Notes: generated by a model from the letters alone, not told the origin. A stretch of DNA of 64,000 nt from Natronobacterium texcoconense (GCF_900104065.1 NZ_FNLC01000001.1:372001-436000), one strand, 5' to 3'; shown: positions 51,341 through 60,848, counted from the first letter of the stretch. Program-made: numbers and translations.

Positions 51341-52858
51341 TTGATCCGTCTGACGCGTCTGGGGCTCTGGCTGCGAATGGCTGTCGGCGGGGTCGTCGGC
51401 CTCGTTTCGCTGTCTGCGGTGCTGGCGCTCGAGTTCCTGCTGGTGAGCATGCTTTCGATCGTCGGACTGGTCCTTTCGTACCTCGCCGTGTCTTTGGTCT
51501 CGTTTGTCGTCGTACTTTTTGTGGGGGTAGTGGAGATGATAGCAGAATTTTTGTTGATGACTCTGCTGCCGATCGGCGGACTAGGCCCGTACCTCAACGC
51601 GCTGGCAGACGGACTTCTGAACCCTGATATGTGGGTGAGAGTGAGCGTCGTCCTCTTCGCCGTCGGATTCGTCCTTTGGCTGCACGCGTATCGGCTCACG
51701 GGTTCGCTGCTCCGAAGCATCCCGGACCACATCGCCGTTGCCTATCCCATGATAGTGGGGTTGATTGCATCCTACGCGGGCCTGTTGTGGCTTCTACTGG
51801 ACTTTCTGATGCGGCTAAGCACCGGATTGTTAGTCGCCGCCAATATTTTCCTTTTCTACTGGTTTCTCTTGTTCGTTGCATCCGCCATAGATAGCGATTC
51901 TAACTCGGACTCGTCTTCGGATCTCGATTCGCCGCCGTCGCTCGAGCGCGTCCTCGCGGAGGTGAAACGGACGACTCGAGGAATCGGTGACGTAGCCGGG
52001 TGGCCGGGGTACCTGGTCGTGGCTACGGTAGCCGTAGCAGCACTGTGGGGCGTACACGTCGCGGCCACGACCGTGTCGACCTCCCGACTGTTCGTCGTAC
52101 TCGGCGGCACGATCGGTGCGCTCGTCGTCGTCGGCCACCTCGCGTTCGTCGCTCGAGCCGAGTGGAACCGGGATGCCGCGGTGTTGAGAGACGCGAAAGC
52201 GGCGGCCGGGTCCGACGAACCTGCGCCACCCGAACTGCAGGCGCGAGTGAACCGACTGGCCGTGAATGCGAACGTCGTACCCTCGGACGTTCGGGTCGGC
52301 CGTGCACGAACGCCGATCGCGGTCACGGTCGGCTACCGCCCCTCGACGACGACGCTCGTCGTCTCGCGTGGACTCCTCGAGTCGCTCGACGACCGGGAAC
52401 TGGACGCGGTGCTCGCTCACGAACTCGCCCACGTCGCGAACCGGGACGCGGCCGTGTTGACCGCGCTCTCGATTCCGGCCGCCCGGGCACGTGCCTCGAT
52501 CGCGTACTACGGCGCGGTTCCGTACCTCGCGTTTCTGGCTTCCCTCGCCCGGACGACGACGCGGTGGTCCGTCGCGATCGTCGCTCGAGCGAGAGAACAC
52601 GCTGCCGACGACGGTGCAGCCGAGATTACCGGCGACCCGGCCGCGCTGGCGAGCGCGCTGGAAACGCTCGACGACGAACTCGAGATCGCACCGACTCGCG
52701 ATCTCCGGACCTCTTCGGCGGCGGCGTTCTCGATCGTGCCGCCGCCGTGGGAGGAACACCGGTTTTTCGACCGCACCCGACGATTCGTCGCACGCCGACT
52801 CTTCGGGACGCACCCGCCGACGGAGAAGCGTATCGAGCGGCTTCGCACTCGCGTGTAG
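51341..52858 (+). CDS. Large M48-family membrane metalloprotease
   Basis: About 505 residues from a TTG at 51341 (a later ATG at 51377 would shorten it by 12). The first 180 residues hold about five transmembrane segments. A serine- and aspartate-rich linker follows, then two further helices and the protease domain with VLAHELAHVANRDAA, with His 360, Glu 361 and His 364. The third-ligand region is REHAADDGAAEI. Ends in GTHPPTEKRIERLR, as HtpX does. It is much larger than HtpX because of its membrane half. Confidence 0.88.
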   Translation: MIRLTRLGLWLRMAVGGVVGLVSLSAVLALEFLLVSMLSIVGLVLSYLAVSLVSFVVVLFVGVVEMIAEFLLMTLLPIGGLGPYLNALADGLLNPDMWVRVSVVLFAVGFVLWLHAYRLTGSLLRSIPDHIAVAYPMIVGLIASYAGLLWLLLDFLMRLSTGLLVAANIFLFYWFLLFVASAIDSDSNSDSSSDLDSPPSLERVLAEVKRTTRGIGDVAGWPGYLVVATVAVAALWGVHVAATTVSTSRLFVVLGGTIGALVVVGHLAFVARAEWNRDAAVLRDAKAAAGSDEPAPPELQARVNRLAVNANVVPSDVRVGRARTPIAVTVGYRPSTTTLVVSRGLLESLDDRELDAVLAHELAHVANRDAAVLTALSIPAARARASIAYYGAVPYLAFLASLARTTTRWSVAIVARAREHAADDGAAEITGDPAALASALETLDDELEIAPTRDLRTSSAAAFSIVPPPWEEHRFFDRTRRFVARRLFGTHPPTEKRIERLRTRV

Positions 52859-52938
52859 AGTTGGGGAGTCGCGTTCGCGTGCAGACTCTCGAGCGAGACA
52901 CCCACCTCCGTTTTGACGCGTCGCTACGAACGATCTGT

Positions 52939-53748
52939 ATGGCCAACGACTCCGACCACACCACGCCCTACCGCGTCGCGGAGATGACCTGGCAGGAGAT
53001 CGAGGACGCACTCGAGGAGACCACCACGCTGTTGCTCCCCGTCGGCAGCACCGAACAGCACGGTCACCACATGCCGCTGGGCGTCGACGTCTACATGCCC
53101 GAGGCGATCGGCGAGCGGGTCGCCGAATCCAGCCCCGCATTGCTCGCGCCGCCAATCTGGTACGGTGTCAGCCCCCACCACACGTTCAAACCCGGCACGT
53201 TCACGGTCTCGACGGAGACGTTCCAGCACTACGTGTTCGATATCTGTGCCTCCGCCGGCGAGTGGGGGATCGAGAACGTTCTCCTGTTGAACGGCCACTA
53301 CCTCGCTCAGGACCCCGAACTCGAGATCGTCGTCCGCCGGCTTCGGGAGGAGCGTGGCCTCGAGGCCTTCCACGTGCCGCTCGTGAACCTCTTCGCCGAG
53401 GTCGCCGAGGAGATTCGTACCGCCGAGGTCTCCTTTCACGCCTCGGAGTTCGAGACGTCGATCATGCTCGAACTGTTTCCCGAGTTCGTCCACATGGACC
53501 GCGCCGAGGCCGTCGATCCGCCCGCGGAATCCCGGCCGCTGACGGACTACGACGCGCTCGGCGAGAACCAGGTCGGCTGGTCGCTCAGCGCCGAAGACAT
53601 GACCGAACTCACGCCGACGGGCAACATCGGCGATCCGACCGTCGCGACCGCGGAGAAAGGCGAAGCACTCGTCGAGGCGGCCGTCTCGGGGATTCGAGAG
53701 TTAGTCGAGGACCTCGAGTCCGGGAACGGCTCCGTAGCTGCTCCCTGA
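52939..53748 (+). CDS. Creatininase-family amidohydrolase
   Basis: A 269-residue protein. The creatininase motifs are LLPVGSTEQHGHHMPLGVDV (Glu, His and Asp metal ligands), LLLNGHYLAQDP and VSFHASEFETSIMLEL. The family hydrolyses cyclic amides such as creatinine and includes archaeal enzymes of cofactor synthesis (MftE- and ArfB-like). Archaeal flavin or F420 synthesis is one possible role. The frame is open a long way upstream, overlapping the M48 gene, but that part is a shadow; the ATG at 52939 is the real start. Confidence 0.88.
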   Translation: MANDSDHTTPYRVAEMTWQEIEDALEETTTLLLPVGSTEQHGHHMPLGVDVYMPEAIGERVAESSPALLAPPIWYGVSPHHTFKPGTFTVSTETFQHYVFDICASAGEWGIENVLLLNGHYLAQDPELEIVVRRLREERGLEAFHVPLVNLFAEVAEEIRTAEVSFHASEFETSIMLELFPEFVHMDRAEAVDPPAESRPLTDYDALGENQVGWSLSAEDMTELTPTGNIGDPTVATAEKGEALVEAAVSGIRELVEDLESGNGSVAAP

Positions 53749-54128
53749 TACGGAGAACCTGGTACCGTCGGCATCGCTCGTGGTCGGCTCCGGTTCGGAC
53801 CGGTCGTAGACTTCGCCCGTAGATCGGCCGCCGTCGGCGACTCCGAACAGTGGGTCGAGACGACGACGGTCGCCCCTGGCACGGTTACCGCCGCCGAGAT
53901 AGGACGCCGGTCCCGGACCGGTCCACGTCGTCGATCACGGGCTCCGAGAGTCGTCCGGAAGGGATGTATCGCCACGGTCGACGTCGAAGGAGAACCGGAG
54001 AAGGTCGTCGACAATCCGGATTCCTGACGGCCGATCACCGATTCGATTCCAGTTATTTCGGCGGTTTTCGCGTAGTCGAAACGCGTGGCCAGGAGGGACG
54101 GTCGCCGCAACGCGTGGCGACCGTCGTG
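53749..54128. other. Intergenic stretch with a possible gene relic
   Basis: Between creatininase and the repeat copy B. The plus frame ending in TGA at 54027 is open from at least 53782 and contains GDSEQWVETTTVAPGTVTAAEIG and later CIATVDVEGEPEKVVDN, separated by an arginine-rich piece that suggests a frameshift. It looks like the remains of a small exported protein, but I do not recognise it. No start codon or promoter is convincing. Confidence 0.3.
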
Positions 54129-54325
54129 ACTCGGGGAAGGGCAGGCTGTCGCCCGATAACGACCGTGAGCGAAGCCGAAGGCTGAGCGAGCGGGCCGACG
54201 ACTGACTTGAAGTGAGTGAAACGAACGGAAAGGAAGGAGGAGGCTTTTTATCGAAATTTTACCGAGGGACGTTGCGAGCGAGACGATTTTGTCTCGCTCG
54301 CAACAGACCGCAGAGTAAAATTTCG
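54129..54325. repeat. Hairpin-array repeat element, copy B
   Basis: Related to the element at 41 kb. Shared exact words are 15 bases at 54132-54146 and 18 bases at 54188-54205. Its 3' part is a composite stem: an outer 11-bp pair CGAAATTTTAC/GTAAAATTTCG (54252-54262 with 54315-54325) enclosing a 14-bp stem (54271-54284 with 54291-54304, loop GATTTT). The outer stem matches copy A with a compensatory change (TTTTAC/GTAAAA here, TTTTGC/GCAAAA there). It ends against the stop codon of the geranylgeranyl reductase gene. Confidence 0.85.
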
Positions 54326-54328
54326 TTG

Positions 54329-55735
54329 TTAGTATTTCGGGTCGGCTCCGGTCGTCTCGTATACCGCGTCCATCAGTTCGTCGCGGCGTTCCTGCCAGGC
54401 CTCGAGACCATCGGGACTCGAGGGGTAGTTTTCGTAGTGCTCGAGCAGGTCGTCAGCACAGCGTTTCGTCTGGTAGAGGTTCCAGATAGTTCCCCAGTGG
54501 CCGCGGCTCTTGACGAGACTCTCGAGGGCGAGTTTCGGGCCGATACTGGTGCTGCCGGAGTACAGTGCCTCGGCGAGTTTGTCACCGGGCATCGCGGCGA
54601 GCAGTCCCATCAGGTCGTCGACGTCGACGGCAGTCGAGAGGATGTTGTAGACGTCGAGTGCGGCGTAGCGGGCACCGAAGTGGTCCATCACCAGTTCGTT
54701 GTACTCCCAGAACGTTTCTTCGCTGAAGTCGCCGGTCTCGAGTCCCTCGATGGCTCGTTCGGCGGCGTACTTGCCGGCGTAGGCAGCACCGGCGATGCCA
54801 CCGCCCGTGGTGGGGTTGACGTGGCCTGCGGCGTCACCGACGGCCATGTAGCCCGGGTGGACCGCCGAATCGTACGGTCGGCGGGTGGGCAGGGCAGCGC
54901 CGAGTTTGTCGTCGACCTCGGCGCCGTCGAACTCCGCGCGGTTCTCGAGGTCGTGTTTGAGGTCCTCGACGAGTTTCATCGGTTCCTCGGTCATCTGGAA
55001 GCCCAGACCGGCGTTGATCTCGGTTTCGGTCCGCGGGAAGTACCAGAGGTAGCCTGCGGCGCGTTCGGTGGGCTTGAACACGAGCGCGTCGGACCACTCG
55101 ACTGGGTCTTCGACGTGGACGATCTCGCGGTAGGCCGAACAGAAGTGGCTGTAGTCGACGTTGGTGTCGAACGTCGAGTCGGAGAAGTCGACCTCGTCCT
55201 GCAGCACCGACAGCGAACCGGCGGCGTCGATGACGACGTCGGCGTCGTAGCTAACTGGCTCGCCGGCGTTCATCCCTTCGACGCCGGTGACCCGTCCCGT
55301 CTCGTCCTGATTGACCGTCTGGACGACGGTGTCGTAGTGGAACTCGGCCCCTGCCTCGTCTGCGCCTTCGATGATGCGCTTGCCGTACTCCCAGCGGTCG
55401 ATGACGGCGAGTTCGCCGGGCACCGGAATCTCGAGGACGGTGTCTTCCTGTGGGATCTCGAACCGACCGTGGTCGACTTCGGTGTTGGTGATCGCGGGCT
55501 CGAGCTGGGACTTCGGAATCGCGTCCGGGAAGTCGCTGGCCCCCTTGAGCGCGTCGCCACAGGCGATGTGGCCCGCCTCCTCCTCGGACTTGCGCTCGAT
55601 CACGACGGCGTCGTACCCCTCGCGTGCGACGGTCGCTGCGGCGTAACATCCTGCCGTACCGGCACCGACGACGACGACGTCCGGTGAATGGGTCGTAGAC
55701 GTCGTGCCGGCGGCCGACTGCTCCTGCGTACTCAT
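54329..55735 (-). CDS. Geranylgeranyl reductase family protein
   Basis: A 468-residue flavoprotein reducing the isoprenoid chains of archaeal lipids or quinones. The FAD-binding start is VVVVGAGTAGCYAAATVAREGYDAVVIE (quoted in part). Later motifs are GLGFQMTEEPMKLVEDL and YMAVGDAAGHVNPTTGGGIAGA. The true start at 55735 (MSTQEQSAAG) is chosen because the frame upstream is unrelated. A 2Fe-2S ferredoxin gene starts on the other strand 112 bases away, a plausible electron source. Confidence 0.9.
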   Translation of the reverse strand: MSTQEQSAAGTTSTTHSPDVVVVGAGTAGCYAAATVAREGYDAVVIERKSEEEAGHIACGDALKGASDFPDAIPKSQLEPAITNTEVDHGRFEIPQEDTVLEIPVPGELAVIDRWEYGKRIIEGADEAGAEFHYDTVVQTVNQDETGRVTGVEGMNAGEPVSYDADVVIDAAGSLSVLQDEVDFSDSTFDTNVDYSHFCSAYREIVHVEDPVEWSDALVFKPTERAAGYLWYFPRTETEINAGLGFQMTEEPMKLVEDLKHDLENRAEFDGAEVDDKLGAALPTRRPYDSAVHPGYMAVGDAAGHVNPTTGGGIAGAAYAGKYAAERAIEGLETGDFSEETFWEYNELVMDHFGARYAALDVYNILSTAVDVDDLMGLLAAMPGDKLAEALYSGSTSIGPKLALESLVKSRGHWGTIWNLYQTKRCADDLLEHYENYPSSPDGLEAWQERRDELMDAVYETTGADPKY

Positions 55736-55847
55736 AGCAACAGTGTCTATACCGCGGTAAGAAAACGTTTTATGTAGACTTTCCGTCGGAGCTGATAGAA
55801 CAGAATTGTGATAAAGAGTTTTGAGACGGTCCTTCGTAGCCACTCGC

Positions 55848-56192
55848 ATGACCGAATACACCGTCGAGTTCGTCGGAACGGGTGAGACGATCACCTGCTC
55901 GGACAAGGAAACGATCCTCAGCCGCTGTCTCGAGGAGGGTATCGCCCAGGAGTACTCCTGTCGCGTCGGGATGTGTCTGGCGTGTTCGGCCGAGATCGTC
56001 GAGGGCGAGGTGACCCAGCCTGCTGCGCGTGCGTTCACCGAGGAGGAGGCCGAGAACTACGCGCTGACCTGTATGGCCCGTCCGCAGTCGGACCTGAAAC
56101 TCGAGCGCGGGAAGTATCCGCCGAGCATCGACGACGACGTCGCGGCCGAGGCCGGTGCCGACGTCGATACCGGGTCGCCGGCGGACGACTGA
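55848..56192 (+). CDS. 2Fe-2S ferredoxin
   Basis: A 114-residue plant-type ferredoxin: the first strand EYTVEFVGTGETITCSD, the cluster-binding loop QEYSCRVGMCLACSAEIVEG with three cysteines, and the fourth in ALTCMARPQSDLKLE. The acidic tail (DDDVAAEAGADVDTG) is a halophilic trait. It is divergent from the geranylgeranyl reductase gene. The ATG at 55848 is nine codons inside an open frame and gives the standard family start. Confidence 0.92.
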   Translation: MTEYTVEFVGTGETITCSDKETILSRCLEEGIAQEYSCRVGMCLACSAEIVEGEVTQPAARAFTEEEAENYALTCMARPQSDLKLERGKYPPSIDDDVAAEAGADVDTGSPADD

Positions 56193-56281
56193 GTTCTTCC
56201 TGACTGCTGTACAGACGCCGGTCGTGTACTGCGGGTGCACGGCCGCGTCACGTGTTACTCCGGGTAGCCCTACCTTCGGGT

Positions 56282-57415
56282 ATGCGACGACTCTCGAGGC
56301 GGGGCGTGCTCTCGCTCGCAGCGGTGGGGATCGCTGGCTGTCTCGAGAGCGGTGGTTCCGGTACCTACGACGGAAACGACGGGGGCGGCGAGGCTGTAGC
56401 GAACGGGATGACTGCGACGCCCGACGAGCGCGCGCTCGAGGAAGCACCGATGCCGACGCGGGACGACCAGTTGCCGGTCGAGTACGAACTCGACGCGTTG
56501 CGCGAGAACGTCGTCAGGGGTGTCGTCCCGCAGGACGGGATTCCCTCGATCGACGACCCGGCGTTCGAACCCGTCGGCGAGGGAGTCGATCGACTCGACG
56601 ACGACCCCGTCTTTGGCGTCGTCAGGAACGGCGAGGCCAGGGCCTACCCGCAGTCGATTCTGACCCACCACGAGATCGTCAACGACGTGATCGGCGGCGA
56701 ACCGGTCGCGGTCACGTACTGCCCGCTGACGGGGACGGCGATGGGGTTCGAACGCGGGGAGACGGAGTTCGGCGTCTCTGGTCACCTCCTCAACAGCAAT
56801 CTCGTGATGTACGACCGCGCTGGAGAGAACTACTGGCCCCAGATGCTCGGCACCGCGATCGAGGGCGACCTCGAGGCAGCGTCGCTCGCGGAGTTTCCCG
56901 TGGTCTGGACGACCTGGGAACGGTGGCGGCAGGCGTATCCGGATTCCGTCGTCCTCGCTCACGATACAGGCTACGCCAGGGATTACAGCGACGACCCGTA
57001 CGGATCGTACAATCCACGCCGAGGGTACTACGCGGAGGACAGCGACTGGCTCTTCGATCCGCTCACGACTGACGATCGATTTCCGCCGAAACAGATGTTC
57101 CTCTGTGCCCGGCCCGACGACGGCCCACTCGCGGTCTCGCTCGAGGCGCTCCGGGAACACGGTGTCTACGGGATCGGACGCGACGGTCACGACTACCTGG
57201 CGGCGTACGATCCCGACCTCGACGTCGGCCACCTCTACCGGGCCGACGACGCCGAGGAGTTTTCGTTCACCGAGGACGACGGTACCGCGACGGTGATCGA
57301 TCCCGACGGCGAGGAACAGCCACCCGACGACGTGGACCGCGAACAGGTGTACGCTTACGACGCGATGTGGTTCGCCTGGGCTGGGTTTTATCCGTCCACG
57401 ACCGTCCATGATTGA
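56282..57415 (+). CDS. DUF3179 lipoprotein
   Basis: About 377 residues. MRRLSRRGVLSLAAVGIAGC is a Tat signal with lipobox. The mature protein is a DUF3179 domain: VRGVVPQDGIPSIDDPAF, VTYCPLTGTAMGFERG (a cysteine and threonine pair conserved in the family), HLLNSNLVMYDRAGENYWPQ and WPDSVVLAHDTGYARDY-like segments. The family is extracytoplasmic and of unknown function. Its stop overlaps the start of the next gene by 8 bases. Confidence 0.87.
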   Translation: MRRLSRRGVLSLAAVGIAGCLESGGSGTYDGNDGGGEAVANGMTATPDERALEEAPMPTRDDQLPVEYELDALRENVVRGVVPQDGIPSIDDPAFEPVGEGVDRLDDDPVFGVVRNGEARAYPQSILTHHEIVNDVIGGEPVAVTYCPLTGTAMGFERGETEFGVSGHLLNSNLVMYDRAGENYWPQMLGTAIEGDLEAASLAEFPVVWTTWERWRQAYPDSVVLAHDTGYARDYSDDPYGSYNPRRGYYAEDSDWLFDPLTTDDRFPPKQMFLCARPDDGPLAVSLEALREHGVYGIGRDGHDYLAAYDPDLDVGHLYRADDAEEFSFTEDDGTATVIDPDGEEQPPDDVDREQVYAYDAMWFAWAGFYPSTTVHD

Positions 57416-58025
57416 CCTTCGCTCTCGACTCGTCGTCACCGTCCGAGCCTGCCGGTTCGCTCTCGAGCGACTCGACGGAATCGTCGTTGCGGTCGTCACC
57501 GGCCTCGGCTACCTGCTCGCGTATCTCTGGATGACGGATCTACTGACGATCCGTGCCGACGCCGACGTCGGCTGGCTGTTCGTCGACGACCCTCTCGTCC
57601 GTGCCCTCGAGCGTCGCGGACCGCTGTCGTTCGAACCGATCGCGCTCCTCGAGTTCGGCTACGGAACGTTACTGGTGTCGCCGATCGACGCGTCGATCGG
57701 GCTGATGCTGGCGATGCTGGTCGGACTCAATCTCGCGCTGGCCTATCTTGCGATCGTTCAGCCGGCTGCCTGCGGGGTCGGTGCCGGTGCCGGCATCGCG
57801 GCTTCCGTTCCCGCGTTGCTGTCGGGGACGGTCTGCTGTGCGCCGGCGCTCGTTCTCGCGCTCGGGATACAGGTCAGTGGCGCACTGCTGGCGACGTTGC
57901 CGTGGCTGTTGCCGGTCGGCGTACTGCTGTTGCTCGGAAGTCTCGGCTACGTCGCAGGGAAAATTAACGTCGTGTCGAACGGGGAGCGTGACACCGACCC
58001 GGCTGGACTCCGAGCGGATCGGTGA
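57408..58025 (+). CDS. Membrane protein coupled to DUF3179
   Basis: A 205-residue protein with four or five transmembrane segments: LDGIVVAVVTGLGYLLAYLW, YGTLLVSPIDASIGLMLAML, LALAYLAIVQPAACG and SGTVCCAPALVLALG. The AACG and VCCAP cysteines in the last two helices could bind a metal or form a disulfide. It overlaps the DUF3179 lipoprotein gene by 8 bases, so the two are likely to act together at the membrane. Family not recognised. Confidence 0.75.
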   Translation: MIDLRSRLVVTVRACRFALERLDGIVVAVVTGLGYLLAYLWMTDLLTIRADADVGWLFVDDPLVRALERRGPLSFEPIALLEFGYGTLLVSPIDASIGLMLAMLVGLNLALAYLAIVQPAACGVGAGAGIAASVPALLSGTVCCAPALVLALGIQVSGALLATLPWLLPVGVLLLLGSLGYVAGKINVVSNGERDTDPAGLRADR

Positions 58026-58040
58026 AGCGATTCGAACGGA

Positions 58041-59216
58041 TCAGTCGACCATGTCGATGTCGTTGCCTTGTCCCGGCCCCATCTCGGGCTGGACGGACTC
58101 GCCGTCGGGCTGGCCGTAGATCTGTGGCGACTGGACGCCGGTGACGACGATCATCGTGCGCATGTTGCCCTCGAGGTTCTCGTCGATCGAGGTCCCCCAG
58201 ATGATACGGGCGTCGGGGTCGATGCGGTCGTAGATTTCCTCGACGACGCCTTCGGCCTCCTCGATGGACATGTCGTTGCCGCCGGTGACGTTGACGAGTG
58301 CGGAACTGGCACCGGAGATGTCGACGTCCAAAAGCGGCGAGCGGAGTGCGGTCTTGACGGAGTCTTCGGCTTTCGCCTCGGAGTCGGACTCGCCCAGACC
58401 GATCATCGCGACGCCGCCGCGTTCCATGACGGTCCGGACGTCGGCGAAGTCGAGGTTGACGAGACCTGGTTTCGTGATGAGTTCCGTGATGCCCTTGACC
58501 GAGCGCATCAGGACCTCGTCTGAGACCTTGAACGCCTGGCGGACCGGCAGTTTGCCGACCGAATCGAGCAGGCGATCGTTGGGGACGACGATCACTGTGT
58601 CGGAGACGTCACGCAGGCGCTCGAGACCTGCTTCGGCGTTCGTCCGTCGAACCTCACCTTCGGCGGTGAAGGGGGTCGTGACGATCGCGATCGTCAGCGC
58701 GCCGGCTTCGCGGGCGGCTTTCGCGACGACGGGTGCGGAACCGGTTCCGGTGCCGCCGCCGAGTCCGGCGGTGACGAAGACCATGTCGGAGCCATCGATA
58801 GCCTCGTAGATGTCCTGCTGGCTCTCGAGTGCGGCCTCTTCGCCGACCTGGGGGAGCGAGCCGGCACCGCGGCCGCCGGTTTTCTCCTCGCCCATCAGGA
58901 TCTTGGTGTCGGCCTCGATCTCCACGAGGTGCTGGACGTCGGTGTTTGCCGCGACGAGTTTCGCGCCGTGGATTCCCTCCTCGTGCATCCGGTCGATGGT
59001 GTTACCACCGGCACCGCCACAGCCGACGACCGTGATCTCGGTCTGGAGGTCCTTGAGAACGTCTTCGAGTTCGTCGTCGGTCATCGTTCCGCTGTCGCGG
59101 CTCTCGCTGCCTGCCGACGAGCCGCCGTTCTGGGGCGTCTCGTCAGCAGGGTGGGCAGGTATTTCCCCCTCCCCGTCCTCGGCCTCGTCGATGGCGTCGT
59201 CGATGAGTGAGTCCAT
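58041..59216 (-). CDS. ftsZ1: Cell division protein FtsZ1
   Basis: A 391-residue tubulin-like GTPase: [16 protein letters not shown], the nucleotide loop [13 protein letters not shown], and the T7 loop [11 protein letters not shown] for polymer contact. The N-terminal acidic extension ([18 protein letters not shown]) and the short [10 protein letters not shown] tail match haloarchaeal FtsZ1 rather than FtsZ2. FtsZ1 sets up the division ring together with FtsZ2 and SepF. A PRC-barrel protein of the CdpB type is also in the window at 3 kb, though not linked. Confidence 0.95.
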   Translation of the reverse strand: MDSLIDDAIDEAEDGEGEIPAHPADETPQNGGSSAGSESRDSGTMTDDELEDVLKDLQTEITVVGCGGAGGNTIDRMHEEGIHGAKLVAANTDVQHLVEIEADTKILMGEEKTGGRGAGSLPQVGEEAALESQQDIYEAIDGSDMVFVTAGLGGGTGTGSAPVVAKAAREAGALTIAIVTTPFTAEGEVRRTNAEAGLERLRDVSDTVIVVPNDRLLDSVGKLPVRQAFKVSDEVLMRSVKGITELITKPGLVNLDFADVRTVMERGGVAMIGLGESDSEAKAEDSVKTALRSPLLDVDISGASSALVNVTGGNDMSIEEAEGVVEEIYDRIDPDARIIWGTSIDENLEGNMRTMIVVTGVQSPQIYGQPDGESVQPEMGPGQGNDIDMVD

Positions 59217-59370
59217 TCTTGGACCCTTCTAAACGATGGAGCATAATTACCTTTCCCCTACACGTCAGCCGTGCGTCAGACTGATTAAGGTCATGTTACC
59301 TGTCGATGTTTTCGTTTCGAAAAGAACGCCACGTGACTCAGTAGCAGCTAATTAATGTTAGGTTATCTAT

Positions 59371-60723
59371 TTATTCGATCGGGAACCGGTCTGTCTGCTG
59401 GCTCCGGACCAGATCCGGGCTGATACGCCGACCGTCGACCGTGACTGTTTCGCCGTTTGCCAGCGCACCGAACTTCGGTCCCTCCGGAACGCCCTCCTCG
59501 CGTGCCAGGGCCGGATCGAACCCGGTCTTCTCGGCGACGACGGCGTCTTCGCTCACCTCGACCGCGTCGTACTTCTCCTCCAGGAGCGTGGCCAGTTCGT
59601 CGACGATCGCCGCCTTCGGCTCCGGGCGGCCATCTCCCTCGAGCGAATCGGCGGGAACCGCGATTCGAGCGCCGACGCGACTGCCGCCGTTCTCGGTGGC
59701 GAACGCGACCGTGTGGGAGGCGACGATCTCCCGGACTCGGTCGGGGTCGATCCCCTCTGCGGTGTCGACGAGGTCTGCAGGCAACTCGAGGACGCCGACT
59801 GCCGCCGCCTCGCGCTCGCCGAACCGGATGCCGTCGTCGACCGACCCCAGTTTCGACTCGACCGCGTCGACGACCTCGAGCGGCCGATCGCCGACCTCGC
59901 GGAGCCACGTTTCGCTGACGACGCGGTAGCCGAGGTCGACGAGCGTCTCCTCGAGAACGGGCCAGTCGCCGTCGATCAGCGCGACTTCGGCCGCGCTCGC
60001 TTCGAACGCGTCCTCGAGGACGTCGCGGTGGGCGTCGGGGTGGCCCATCGCCTCGAGCGCCCACTCGGAGGCGACGTGGCCGACCGCCCAGGGGGTCTCG
60101 CGGACCACTCGTTCGAATCGGGGCGTGTAGTGGTTGCCGCCGAAGCCGACGACCTGTTTCTCGCGGGTCGGTTCGACGTCCCGCAACTCGAGGATCGCGC
60201 GGGCGACGGCCTCGGCACCTGTGGGGTCGTCCCACTGTTCGTCGTCGCTGCCCAGTTCCGCGAACAGCGAGGGACAGCCCACGTCGGTCGGGCCGTGGTG
60301 GGTACACTCCATCCCGACGTCGTACCCCTCGGGAGCGTATTCGTCGAAAGCCTCGAGAAGGGTTGTGAGGGCGTTCGGCGCAGCCGTGGCGACGGCGTGG
60401 TCTTCGCCGCCGAACTCCGCTGGGCCGAAGTTACCCGTGAAGTGGCCGGTCAGCAGCGGCCCCGTATCGCCCGAGTGCCGGGAGGCGAAGACCAGCAGGT
60501 CGGGATCGCAGTCAAAGGCGTCGGCAGGGCTCTCGAGTTCGAGATGCAGGTCGTCGAACGAGCGGAGTTCGACGTCCTCGAGGCGATAGTAGGTGCCGCC
60601 GCCGTCGGCGTCGGGCCGGTCGTCGTCCGTTCGTTCGGTCCAGTCGGCCAGTTTCCGGAGGTGATCGCAGACGTGGACCGACGCGCGGTCGGCTCGGCTC
60701 TCGACGATCGCCAGCTCGCTCAT
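59371..60723 (-). CDS. dtdA: D-aminoacyl-tRNA deacylase
   Basis: A 450-residue archaeal DtdA that hydrolyses D-aminoacyl-tRNAs, keeping D-amino acids out of protein. Family features are the start MSELAIVESRADRASV, LLVFASRHSGDTGPLLTGHFTGNFG (in part), MECTHHGPTDVGCPSLFAELG and VVGFGGNHYTPRFERV. Haloarchaeal members carry a C-terminal extension beyond the catalytic core, which accounts for its length. The ATG at 60723 is chosen because the frame upstream is unrelated. Confidence 0.93.
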   Translation of the reverse strand: MSELAIVESRADRASVHVCDHLRKLADWTERTDDDRPDADGGGTYYRLEDVELRSFDDLHLELESPADAFDCDPDLLVFASRHSGDTGPLLTGHFTGNFGPAEFGGEDHAVATAAPNALTTLLEAFDEYAPEGYDVGMECTHHGPTDVGCPSLFAELGSDDEQWDDPTGAEAVARAILELRDVEPTREKQVVGFGGNHYTPRFERVVRETPWAVGHVASEWALEAMGHPDAHRDVLEDAFEASAAEVALIDGDWPVLEETLVDLGYRVVSETWLREVGDRPLEVVDAVESKLGSVDDGIRFGEREAAAVGVLELPADLVDTAEGIDPDRVREIVASHTVAFATENGGSRVGARIAVPADSLEGDGRPEPKAAIVDELATLLEEKYDAVEVSEDAVVAEKTGFDPALAREEGVPEGPKFGALANGETVTVDGRRISPDLVRSQQTDRFPIE

Positions 60724-60848
60724 ACTCGTCGTCGGGCGCTGGTGCCCGTTAAGTCGCCCGTTTTGGCTGCCGGCCAGTTGCACGTTGCGAGAGCCACCCT
60801 CGTCTTTCCGGAGCTATATGTGGATAATTATCATCAAAGATTCGTAGG

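Noticed and set aside
52000-52938. Upstream extension of the creatininase frame
   Set aside because: It runs across the M48 protease gene in another frame and is very Arg-rich. The creatininase fold starts at the ATG at 52939.
53833-54027. Possible small gene ending at 54027
   Set aside because: The open frame has protein-like ends, but an Arg-rich centre and no start or promoter. Kept only as a possible relic in the intergenic entry.
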